Of a DNA stretch of 64,000 bases, positions 16,328-24,113 are shown in pieces. The notes under the pieces were generated by a model. That model was not told the origin of the DNA. It did not search any database and saw nothing but the letters and a program-made list of their open reading frames with translations. The stretch's first letter is position 1, and every line of letters starts with the position of its first letter. This stretch comes from Kribbella voronezhensis (GTDB taxonomy: Bacteria > Actinomycetota > Actinomycetes > Propionibacteriales > Kribbellaceae): positions 979,154 through 1,043,153 of the forward strand of contig NZ_SOCE01000001.1 in the NCBI RefSeq assembly GCF_004365175.1. The letters are read 5' to 3'. The translations under genes were made by a program, and so were the position numbers.

Positions 16328-17344
16328 CTAGGCCAGCCGGTTGACGATCGCGCCGTAGACGCCTGGCAGGGCCGCCGCGGCCGGCACGATACGTGGAGCG
16401 AGCAACGATCTGTTGCGGGTCCAGAGCAACGATGCGGTGAGGAACCGAGCCTCCCGGGACACCCGCCGCCAGGCTGCTTCATAGTTCTCCGGGAGGTCTT
16501 TCGAAACACAACGCACGAGTTCGGCAGAGGTACGCAACGCCACCGCGATTCCTTCACCGGTCAGCGCATCGACATAGCCGGCCGCGTCCCCGACCAGCAG
16601 CACCCGCCCCGCGACGCGCCGACGTACCCGCTGACGCAACGGCCCCGCACCCATCACCTCGGAAGCCGGCGAAGCACCTTCCAGCCGACGCTTCAAAGCC
16701 GGAAACGCCTCGAGATGGGAATCGAAAGAACCGCGGGCCGAAGTCAACACAGCGACACCGACGAGGTCGTCGGCCACCGGGGTCACATAAGCCTCGCCGA
16801 GCGGTGACCAATAGACCTCGACAAGCTCGGTCCACGGCGCGGTCGAGAAATGCCGCCGCAATCCGCGCCGTACCTGGCCCGACCTGTCGAGCCCCAACCC
16901 GAGTTGCCGCCGGATCGGTGAATGCAAACCATCGGCGGCCGCCAGGTACCGAGCGGTCAATCCGGCCGCTGTCACCGACGACCCGTTCTGACTGATCGCG
17001 TCGACCCGGCCGGTGATGACCGGAACCTCGAGCGCAGCAAGGCGATCCAGCAGAGCGGCCTGCAGCACAGTACGCCGTACGCCGAGCCCCGGGCCGGCCC
17101 GGAAGCGGGCGTCGACACAATGCGAGGAATCCAGATACCGGATCCCGGCGTAGGGCCGGCCTTCCAGACGAACGCCGAGCCGCTGCAGATACTCGACCGC
17201 GCTGTGCGCCACCCCTTCGCCACAAGCCTTGTCGATCGGACCTCGGCGCGGCTCGACCACGACGACCGAGAGCCCCGCGAGCGCGGCCCGGATCGCGGTG
17301 GCCGCGCCGGCCGGACCGGCCCCGGCGACGAGAAGGTCGATCAC
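16328..17344 (-). CDS. FAD-dependent hydroxylase (SrsC-like), third gene of phenolic-lipid operon
   Basis: This 338-residue flavoprotein starts with DLLVAGAGPAGAATA (FAD-binding Rossmann motif) and has RVLLVGDAAGYVDALTGEG, the second flavin-contacting GD motif of the geranylgeranyl reductase/PHBH group. In the Streptomyces griseus srs operon, an FAD enzyme hydroxylates the aromatic ring made by the type III PKS, giving quinone-type phenolic lipids; I infer the same role. The start GTG 17344 overlaps the stop of the methyltransferase gene as GTGA. A much longer frame reaching 17998 is a shadow of the two upstream genes. Confidence 0.8.
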   Translation of the reverse strand: MIDLLVAGAGPAGAATAIRAALAGLSVVVVEPRRGPIDKACGEGVAHSAVEYLQRLGVRLEGRPYAGIRYLDSSHCVDARFRAGPGLGVRRTVLQAALLDRLAALEVPVITGRVDAISQNGSSVTAAGLTARYLAAADGLHSPIRRQLGLGLDRSGQVRRGLRRHFSTAPWTELVEVYWSPLGEAYVTPVADDLVGVAVLTSARGSFDSHLEAFPALKRRLEGASPASEVMGAGPLRQRVRRRVAGRVLLVGDAAGYVDALTGEGIAVALRTSAELVRCVSKDLPENYEAAWRRVSREARFLTASLLWTRNRSLLAPRIVPAAAALPGVYGAIVNRLA

Positions 17345-17868
17345 TTCGTCAGCGCACCGTCCAACGCGGCCTCTTCGGCGCGGATCCGGACGGTCAGCAG
17401 CGGGATGTTCAGCACCAGGAACAGCGTCGCCGTGATCCAGGCGGTGTGCACCAACGGCAGCGCGATCCCCTCCGCCACCACCGCGACGTAGTTCGGATGC
17501 CGGATCCACCGATAGGGGCCAGCGGCAACCAACGACAACCCCGGTACGACGATCACGCGGGTGTTCCACTGATGCCCGAGCACCGTGATGCACCACCACC
17601 GCAACCCCTGCGCCAGCAGCACCACGGCCAGCATCGTCCACCCCAGGGCCGGAATGAAGGGCCGGTCCGCCACGATCGCCTCGACCAGACAGCCCGCCAG
17701 GAACCCGGTGTGCAGCACAACCATGAACGGGTAGTGGCTCTTGCCGGTTTCCACCCCGCCCCGCTCGAAGCTCCACCGGGCATTGCGCAGCGACACCACC
17801 AACTCCGCCACGCGTTCCAGGCCGACCAGCACGATCAGTACGACGTACAGCCACAACGACGTTGACAT
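17341..17868 (-). CDS. ICMT-like membrane methyltransferase (SrsB-like)
   Basis: This 175-residue protein is largely hydrophobic, with about four membrane helices, and carries the isoprenylcysteine carboxyl methyltransferase signature: GHQWNTRVIV, AAGPYRWIRHPNYVAV and a C-terminal RIRAEEAAL. Such enzymes use S-adenosylmethionine at the membrane. In srs-type operons the ICMT-like protein O-methylates alkylresorcinol, and the position between PKS and hydroxylase genes supports that. ATG 17868 shares one base with the PKS stop (TGATG); two GTG codons just upstream are weaker alternatives. Confidence 0.82.
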   Translation of the reverse strand: MSTSLWLYVVLIVLVGLERVAELVVSLRNARWSFERGGVETGKSHYPFMVVLHTGFLAGCLVEAIVADRPFIPALGWTMLAVVLLAQGLRWWCITVLGHQWNTRVIVVPGLSLVAAGPYRWIRHPNYVAVVAEGIALPLVHTAWITATLFLVLNIPLLTVRIRAEEAALDGALTK

Positions 17869-18914
17869 CACCACTCCAGCAGGACGAGCTCGGAACAGAA
17901 ACCGGGGCCCATCGCCAGCAGGACGCCCATACCCGAAGGATCCAGCCGCAGGGTGTCACCGAGCACGTGCAGGACCGACGATGACGACAAGTTGCCAACC
18001 GCGTCCAGCGATCTCCAGGTCACGTCGAGCGCGCCGGGCCGCAACCCGAGCGTCTCCGAGACCGCCTCCAGAACCTTCGGCCCGCCGGGATGAGACACCC
18101 AGGTCCCGATCTCCGGCACCGTCAGCCCGTGGTCGCCGAGGAATGTCACGACGTCCCCGCCGAGGTACTTGCGAACCACCTCCGGTACGTCCGCACCGAG
18201 CACGATCCGGAACCCGCCCGATCCGACGTCCCAGCCCATCACCCGCTCGGAGTCCGGATACAACCGGCTCCGGCTCGCCACCACCGAAGGCCCGGCAGCA
18301 GCCGGGTGGTCCGAACCGGTCAGCACCACCGCGGCCGCGCCGTCCCCGAACAAAGCGCCACCGACAAGGTTCGGCAGTGACGAGTCGTCCCGCTGCAAGG
18401 TCAGCGAACACAACTCCACCGACAGCAGTACTGCGACGTGCGTCGGCCAGGCGAGCAGGTAGTCGTGCAGCCGCGCGATCCCCGCCGCTCCCCCGACACA
18501 TCCGAGGCCGAACAACGGCAGCCGCTTGACGTCCTCCCGCATCCCGAGCCGCATCGCGACCCGCGCGTCGATCGAGGGCGCGGCCACCCCGGTGACCGTG
18601 GTGAACATGAGGACATCGACGTCCGACACTGACAGCCCGGCCGCTGCCAGTGCCTCGGAAACGGCCGCCGCGCCGAGGTCGACCGCCACCGAGATCCAGG
18701 CGTCGTTGGCCGCACCGAAGTCCTTCAGTACGGCGTACTGCTCCAGTGGCAACGCCAGGTGCCGATGGGAGACACCGGCGTTCTGATGCAACCGGCGCAA
18801 CAGGGCGTGCCCCTTGCCGTCGGGCAGGCAGATGTCGGCGAAGGCCTCGGTGAGTTCGTGTTGTTCGTACCGGTTGGGCGGGAACGCGGCCTGTGCCGCG
18901 GCGATCCGCGTCAT
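17868..18914 (-). CDS. Type III polyketide synthase (SrsA/chalcone-synthase superfamily)
   Basis: This 348-residue enzyme has the full catalytic triad of type III PKSs: Cys139 in LFGLGCVGGA, His275 in WVSHPGGPK and Asn308 in AVGNLSSSS. It would extend an acyl starter with malonyl-CoA to make resorcinol, pyrone or similar aromatic products; a fatty-acyl starter is suggested by the srs-like company it keeps. ATG 18914 is the only start that gives the family's usual N terminus (MTRI...AFPP). The divergent prenyltransferase starts only 19 bases away and neither has a ribosome site, hinting at leaderless messages. Confidence 0.9.
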   Translation of the reverse strand: MTRIAAAQAAFPPNRYEQHELTEAFADICLPDGKGHALLRRLHQNAGVSHRHLALPLEQYAVLKDFGAANDAWISVAVDLGAAAVSEALAAAGLSVSDVDVLMFTTVTGVAAPSIDARVAMRLGMREDVKRLPLFGLGCVGGAAGIARLHDYLLAWPTHVAVLLSVELCSLTLQRDDSSLPNLVGGALFGDGAAAVVLTGSDHPAAAGPSVVASRSRLYPDSERVMGWDVGSGGFRIVLGADVPEVVRKYLGGDVVTFLGDHGLTVPEIGTWVSHPGGPKVLEAVSETLGLRPGALDVTWRSLDAVGNLSSSSVLHVLGDTLRLDPSGMGVLLAMGPGFCSELVLLEW

Positions 18915-18932
18915 CGTGGCATCGTTGCTTCG

Positions 18933-19751
18933 ATGAGCAGCCTCGCGCGCACCCTCAAGGGTCTGGGGATGGCATCCCATCCGGGTCCGACCGTTGCCGT
19001 CACCACCTTGATCACGGTGGTCGCCTGGTCGGCCGGCCGCAACGCCGCCGGCTGCTTCCTAGTCGCCGCAGCAATCCTCACCGGCCACCTCTCGATCGGC
19101 TGGAGCAATGACGCGATTGACGCAACCCGCGACACCAGTGTGGCCCGGAATGACAAACCGATCGTGCTCGGACTGGTGAGTCGCCGGACGGTCGGCATCG
19201 GCGCAGTCGTGACGGCGATCGCCTGCGTGCCGCTGTCGCTGGCCAGCGGACTGCTCGCGGGCCTGGTCCATCTCGTCGCCGTGGCAGCCGCCTGGGCATA
19301 CAACCTGAAGCTGAAGTCCACCCGAATCTCCTGGTTCCCGTACGCCGTCGCGTTCGGCCTGCTGCCGTCTTTCGTGACCCTCGGCACCGCGGATACCTGG
19401 GCGCCGTGGTGGGCCACCGCCGCCGGCGCGCTCCTGGGTGTCGGTGCCCATCTGGCAAACGTCGTACCGGATCTCGCGGACGACCTCGCCACGGGTGTGC
19501 GAGGGTGGCCGCAGCGGCTCGGCGAAGCCGCCCGGGTGCTGGCGCCGCTGCCTCTCGCGGTCGCCACAGCGCTGCTGGTGATCGCGCCGGACGGCCCGAT
19601 CGGGGCGATCGGCTGGATCACCCTGGCTGTCAACGCCGGGCTGCTGGTCGCGATCGTCGCGTGGAAGAACGCGCCTTTTCTGGTCACCCTGGCGGTGGCA
19701 GCCGTCGCGATCGTCACCCTCGTCGTCCGGGGCGACGCGCTGACCAGCTAG
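18933..19751 (+). CDS. UbiA-family prenyltransferase
   Basis: This 272-residue membrane protein has about eight helices and both Asp-rich motifs of UbiA enzymes: NDAIDATRD at residues 59-67 and DLADDLATG around residue 180. UbiA proteins move an isoprenoid chain onto an aromatic acceptor inside the membrane. Divergent placement from the srsABC-like operon suggests it prenylates the PKS product or a quinone. I chose ATG 18933; ATG 18969 (MASHPG) is an alternative with an AAGGG element 7 bases upstream, but the family usually has residues before HPGPT. Its TAG stop lies in a CTAG palindrome that also provides the stop of the opposing LysR gene. Confidence 0.85.
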   Translation: MSSLARTLKGLGMASHPGPTVAVTTLITVVAWSAGRNAAGCFLVAAAILTGHLSIGWSNDAIDATRDTSVARNDKPIVLGLVSRRTVGIGAVVTAIACVPLSLASGLLAGLVHLVAVAAAWAYNLKLKSTRISWFPYAVAFGLLPSFVTLGTADTWAPWWATAAGALLGVGAHLANVVPDLADDLATGVRGWPQRLGEAARVLAPLPLAVATALLVIAPDGPIGAIGWITLAVNAGLLVAIVAWKNAPFLVTLAVAAVAIVTLVVRGDALTS

Positions 19752-20623
19752 CCGGCCTGCGGTTTCAGTGGCGCGTTGCTGCCGAGGATGGCGGCCGTCA
19801 GCGCCTCGGCCGGCTCCTTGGCCGCCCGAGGGTTCGTGATCAGCACCAGGTCGATCGCCGGCAACTCCGGCAGGCCCGCGCTCGGTGGTGGCTCGACCAG
19901 GTCGACCGGCATCAGGCTGCGCGCGAAGATCGCGATCCCGAGCCCGGCGCGAACCGCCGCCAGTACGCCGTTGACGCCGCGCACGATGCAGGTGATCCGG
20001 CACGACCGCCCGGCCTGCTCGAGAGTCTGTACGCCGAGGGACCGGCTGAGGCTGGGCGCCTGGTAGGCCACCAGCGGGACCGGTCCGTCGGGCGCGATCC
20101 GGGTGCCCGAGATGCCCGCCCACACCAGCGGGTCGCGGCGGACCAGCCGGCCGTTCAGTTCGGAGCCCGCGCCCGCCGTGTGCTTCACGTAGGCCAGGTC
20201 CAGGTGCCCGGACTCGACCCGGCGGAGCAGATTCGGGCTCTGGGCAACGGTCAGTTCGAGGTCGATCCGCGGATACAGCTGGCGGAAGTCGCGCAGGATC
20301 CGCGGCAGCGGGGTCAGCGCCAGGTCGTCGGTCACCCCGAACCGCAGCCGGCCGCGCAACTCCGACCCGGTGAAGTACCCGACGGCTTCCTCGTGCGCGG
20401 CCAGGATCGTCCGGGCGAACCCGGCCATCGCCTCGCCGTCGGCGGTCAGCGTCACCGTCCGGGTGTCGCGCACGAACAGCGGGCGCCCGACCGCGAGCTC
20501 CAGCTTGCGGACGTGCTGGCTGACGGTCGGCTGGCGGATCCCCAGCCGCTCGGCCGCCTGGGTGAAACTCAGCGACTGGGCGACCGCGAGGAACGTACGC
20601 AACTGGTCCGGATCGTAGGCCAC
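19748..20623 (-). CDS. LysR-family transcriptional regulator
   Basis: This 291-residue protein has an N-terminal winged helix (about residues 5-65, LSFTQAAERLGIRQPTVSQHV) and a C-terminal periplasmic-binding-like effector domain (about 90-285). It would bind an unknown small molecule and control the divergent MFS gene. GTG 20623 has an AAGGAGGG ribosome site 7 bases upstream. A likely binding site lies between the two genes. The 3' end overlaps that of the prenyltransferase by four bases. Confidence 0.9.
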   Translation of the reverse strand: MAYDPDQLRTFLAVAQSLSFTQAAERLGIRQPTVSQHVRKLELAVGRPLFVRDTRTVTLTADGEAMAGFARTILAAHEEAVGYFTGSELRGRLRFGVTDDLALTPLPRILRDFRQLYPRIDLELTVAQSPNLLRRVESGHLDLAYVKHTAGAGSELNGRLVRRDPLVWAGISGTRIAPDGPVPLVAYQAPSLSRSLGVQTLEQAGRSCRITCIVRGVNGVLAAVRAGLGIAIFARSLMPVDLVEPPPSAGLPELPAIDLVLITNPRAAKEPAEALTAAILGSNAPLKPQAG

Positions 20624-20664
20624 AAGCTCACCCTCCTTCCTCCTTGACGTGCCTTCATTCTGTC

Positions 20665-20679
20665 ATTGCGGGACGCAAT
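20665..20679. promoter_or_regulatory. LysR-type operator
   Basis: ATTGCG-GGA-CGCAAT is a perfect 6-bp inverted repeat with a 3-base centre and contains the T-N11-A pattern of LysR boxes. It lies 42 bases upstream of the LysR start, in the shared 150-base regulatory gap. Confidence 0.65.
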
Positions 20680-20773
20680 AAGACTAATAGGAGTAATTCG
20701 CTGTCGAAACCAGCTCTCCAACGTTGAGGATGGAAGCGACCTCCCCTGACAGTCCACTTCGTAGGGATGACTC

Positions 20774-22300
20774 TTGACCACCCGGGCCACCGGTTCTGTC
20801 CACCACGTCCCCGACTTCCACACCCATCGCGCCACCCGACCTCCCGTCGACGAGCTCCCGGCCACCCAGCGCCGGCCGGGCTTCAGGGACACCTTCAGCG
20901 CACTGCAGGTCCGCAACTTCCGCCTGCTGGTCAGCGGCCTGTTCGTCAGCTCGACCGGCGGCTGGGTCCAGCGCATCGCGCAGGACTGGCTGGTGCTGAC
21001 CCTGACCGGCAGCGCCACCGCCGTCGGTATCACCACGGCACTGCAGTTCCTCCCCACCCTCCTGCTCGGCCTGTACGGCGGGGTGATCGCCGACCGCTTC
21101 CCGAAGCGGAAGATCCTGCTGGTCACCCAGTCCACGATGGGCACCCTCGCCGCGATCCTCGCCGTCCTTGCCCTGACCGGCGGAGTGCATGTCTGGCAGG
21201 TCTACACGCTCGCGCTGATCCTCGGTCTGGCCACCGCGGTCGACAACCCGACCCGGCAGTCGTTCGTGACCGAACTGGTCGGCCGGGAGCGGCTGCGGAA
21301 CGCGATCAGCATGGTGTCGTCCACCTTCCAGCTCGGCGGCCTGATCGGCCCGGCGCTGGGTGGCGCGATGATCGGTGCCGTCGGCACCGGTTGGGCGTTC
21401 GCGCTGAACGCCGTGACGTTCTTCGGCTCGATCTCCGCGCTGTTGATGATGCGCGAGCACGAGATGCCCGGTCTGAACGCGTCCCGCCAGGCGAGCGCGG
21501 GCATCCGGATCCGCGACGGCCTGCGCGACGGCGTCCGGTACGCCTTCCACGAACCCGCCGTCCGCTGGGCCGTCGTCCTGGTCGGCATCTTCGGGATGTT
21601 CACGATCAGCCTGCCGGTCACGCTGACCGCGTTCGCCAAGGTGGTCTTCCACACCGGCGCCACCGGGTACGGCGTACTGAACTCCGTCGTCGCCGTCGGG
21701 TCCCTGGCCGGGGCGTTGCTGTCGGCCCGGCGGATCCGGCCGACCCGGCTGCGCAACCTGGTCGGGATCGCCTCGATCCTGGCGATCACCGAGATGGTGG
21801 CCGCGATCCAGCCGTCGTTGTGGACGTTCCTGCCGCTGCTCTGCGCGCTCGGCATGGCCACGCTGATGTTCCTCACCGCGGCCCAGTCGATGGTGCAACT
21901 GACCACGCCCGACGGGCTCCGCGGCCGGGTGGCCGGCATCTACAACCTGGTCTTCATCGGCGGCGGCGCGATCGGCGGGCCGACGGTCGGCTGGATCGCC
22001 GAGCACTGGGGCGCCCGGACCGGTCTGCTGCTGGCCGGGCTGATCCCGGCCACAGCGACCGTTGCCATCGGCATCACTCTCGCCAGGGCAGGGCGCTTCC
22101 GGGTGGTCGTTCACCGCTCGGAGCGTTCGCCGTGGCTGCAACCACCGGTCCGGCTCGGCCTCGAGCAGGTCCCCGTCCGGCTCGCCCGGCCGGCCGCACC
22201 GCGGATCGACCGGCCGTTCCCGCTGGTTCGAAGGCATCACCGCGGCGGGGACCCGGCACCGCGCCCCCGGCGTACGAGGCGCAAGCCTCAGCACCACTAG
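20774..22300 (+). CDS. MFS exporter (MFS_3/EntS-like)
   Basis: This 508-residue transporter has about twelve membrane helices. It shows the MFS signature RFPKRKILL after helix 2 and the GLATAVDNPTRQSFVTELV segment typical of the MFS_3 group, which includes siderophore and drug exporters. The extreme C terminus (about residues 440-508) is a long Arg/Pro-rich cytoplasmic tail. The start is the weakest point: TTG 20774 with AGGGA 6 bases upstream is the only usable start before the first helix. It is divergent from a LysR gene, its probable regulator, and ends at a strong bidirectional terminator. Confidence 0.85.
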   Translation: MTTRATGSVHHVPDFHTHRATRPPVDELPATQRRPGFRDTFSALQVRNFRLLVSGLFVSSTGGWVQRIAQDWLVLTLTGSATAVGITTALQFLPTLLLGLYGGVIADRFPKRKILLVTQSTMGTLAAILAVLALTGGVHVWQVYTLALILGLATAVDNPTRQSFVTELVGRERLRNAISMVSSTFQLGGLIGPALGGAMIGAVGTGWAFALNAVTFFGSISALLMMREHEMPGLNASRQASAGIRIRDGLRDGVRYAFHEPAVRWAVVLVGIFGMFTISLPVTLTAFAKVVFHTGATGYGVLNSVVAVGSLAGALLSARRIRPTRLRNLVGIASILAITEMVAAIQPSLWTFLPLLCALGMATLMFLTAAQSMVQLTTPDGLRGRVAGIYNLVFIGGGAIGGPTVGWIAEHWGARTGLLLAGLIPATATVAIGITLARAGRFRVVVHRSERSPWLQPPVRLGLEQVPVRLARPAAPRIDRPFPLVRRHHRGGDPAPRPRRTRRKPQHH

Positions 22301-22306
22301 AACCGA

Positions 22307-22339
22307 TCGCCGGCAGGCCCCCCAGGTGCCTGCCGGCGA
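22307..22339. terminator. Bidirectional terminator
   Basis: A perfect 12-bp stem (22307-22318 with 22328-22339) and a 9-base loop lie between the stops of the convergent MFS and lysyl-oxidase-like genes. Confidence 0.85.
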
Positions 22340-22345
22340 CGGGGA

Positions 22346-23890
22346 TCAGGGAGCGTCGACCAACTGGACCGGCGGGACCTTGACGGTGCGGTGGTGCGGG
22401 GTGCCGCCCAGGATGACCTTGCGCAGCGACACGTTGTTCTTGGTGTTGGACTCGAACAGGCGGTTCTCGGGGTTGGCGACCACCTGCACGTAGTACGTGC
22501 CGTTCTTCAGGTCGGTCACGTCGAACGACTGGCCCGGGAGCGACTGGACGTAGGTGTCACCGGAGCCGACGTCGAGGACCTCGCGGACCGACAGCGACCC
22601 GTGGTTGCCGCACGCGGTGTGCAGGTCGGTGTTCTGCGGGTGCCACTCGGCGTTCTTGACCGTGTAGTCGATCGAGTCGGTCGCGGCCAGGCAGAAGGCT
22701 TCCTTCTGGCTGCGGACGACCTCGGTCTGGTTGCTCGACAGCAGGCTGTAGCGGGCGAAGTCGGTGAAGTGCCAGTGACTGTGGCCTTCGCGGGCGTCCC
22801 ACTCCATCGTCCCGGTGTTCTGGTAGCCGACCTGCTTGCCGTTGGCGTCGTAGAAGTACTGGTACGCGTCCATCAGGTCCTTGCCCTGCTGACGGAAGCC
22901 GTCGAGGACCAGCTTGGACGGACCGGCGTTCCACACGTTCGCGGCGAACGACAGGTAGTCGCGCTGGGCACTCGGGCCTTCGTCGCCGGGGGCAACAGTG
23001 ATCTGCCAGGCCGGCAGCGGACGCAGGTCCGGCTTCGGGCCCTTCGGCACACTCGCCTTGCCGGTCGGCCGCTTGGCGTTCGGGGTCAGCGCGGCGCTCT
23101 TCGCCTTGGCGGCGCCGGGCTCGAGCGACTGGGCGACCTTCGACTTGCAGCCCCGGACAGCGCCGTGGCCCGGGTCGCAGCCCTGCTCGTCCTGAACAGT
23201 GACGTTGAGCGTGACGGCGGAGTCCGCCGTACCGAGCTTGAAGTAGTCGCGGTACTGCTTGTTGATGCTGATCTTGGCGGTGTACTTGCCTACCGGCAGG
23301 TCGGCCGGGGCCTCTTCGTCGTAGTAGTTGTAGGTGTTCGCCGACCAACCGGCCTGCAGCCCCCAGACCGCGCCGAGCGTGAACGGGTTCGCACTGCATT
23401 CCGACGGGTACGGCGAGGTGTCGGGCGCGTCCGGCCGGGTCCGGGAACCCTCGCCGTTGAGGCAGAAGGCCTGATCGCGATCGAGCACCTTCTTGCCGGT
23501 CGCGTCGGTCAGCGTGACGTGCAGGAACTTGCCGAGACCGGACCAGTCGGTGACCGAGCCCTTCGGCAACGAGACGGGATACCCGCCGACGTACTGCTTG
23601 GCGACGATCGGGTCGCCGTACGACTTGCGGGTGGCGCGGATCTCGATCGGCTTCTGGCCGGCGACCACGTGCGTCCCGAAGTCCATCACCACGCCGTAGT
23701 CCGGGATCCGGTCCAGCGTGACATCCTTGCTTCCGGCAACTAGTTTCAGCGCCGGAGTCGCGGCGGTTCCGGCGGTTGCCTTGTCCGGACCGGACACTGC
23801 GGCGCCGGCGGCACCGGCGGCTGCCGCCACCAGCGCGGCAGCGCCCGCGACCGCAATCGCGGTACGGCCGAATTTCCTTGAAGTGTTGAT
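22346..23890 (-). CDS. Secreted lysyl-oxidase-family protein, apparent AUC start
   Basis: This protein of 514 residues has a signal peptide (NTSRKFGRTAIAV core, Ala-rich). A large extracellular part ends in a lysyl-oxidase-like domain (about residues 295-510) with REGHSHWHFTDF, the His-rich copper site. It would oxidise amines or lysine side chains outside the cell; the substrate is unknown. The frame has no ATG, GTG or TTG ahead of residue 21. The only start that keeps the signal peptide and sits 6 bases after a GGGAGGGG ribosome site is ATC at 23890, with an in-frame TAG six bases before it. The GTG at 23830 would cut the signal peptide in half. The start claim depends on the sequence being correct here. 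Confidence 0.8.
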   Translation of the reverse strand: MNTSRKFGRTAIAVAGAAALVAAAAGAAGAAVSGPDKATAGTAATPALKLVAGSKDVTLDRIPDYGVVMDFGTHVVAGQKPIEIRATRKSYGDPIVAKQYVGGYPVSLPKGSVTDWSGLGKFLHVTLTDATGKKVLDRDQAFCLNGEGSRTRPDAPDTSPYPSECSANPFTLGAVWGLQAGWSANTYNYYDEEAPADLPVGKYTAKISINKQYRDYFKLGTADSAVTLNVTVQDEQGCDPGHGAVRGCKSKVAQSLEPGAAKAKSAALTPNAKRPTGKASVPKGPKPDLRPLPAWQITVAPGDEGPSAQRDYLSFAANVWNAGPSKLVLDGFRQQGKDLMDAYQYFYDANGKQVGYQNTGTMEWDAREGHSHWHFTDFARYSLLSSNQTEVVRSQKEAFCLAATDSIDYTVKNAEWHPQNTDLHTACGNHGSLSVREVLDVGSGDTYVQSLPGQSFDVTDLKNGTYYVQVVANPENRLFESNTKNNVSLRKVILGGTPHHRTVKVPPVQLVDAP

Positions 23891-24036
23891 GGTCTACCCC
23901 TCCCAGACGAGCAGGCCCGCCTCCCGGGCCATGCCTCATTTACACGGGGTATGACGGAGGCCGGTGGTCGCTATGTTGATGACAGTTGTGTCGCAGTTGG
24001 ATCACAGCACTACGCACAGTTACCGACGCCTGTTAC

Positions 24037-24066
24037 TTGACGTTGTAAATTAAGCGGCCCTAGGCT
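24037..24066 (+). promoter_or_regulatory. Promoter of the alpha-galactosidase gene
   Basis: TTGACG (24037-24042) and TAGGCT (24061-24066) are 18 bases apart, matching housekeeping-sigma promoters. It lies 48 bases before the ATG in the gap shared with the divergent lysyl-oxidase-like gene. Confidence 0.55.
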
Positions 24067-24113
24067 CGGCTCCGTCCCGGTCCCCCTCGATTTCGGACGC
24101 GACGGAGGAACAC

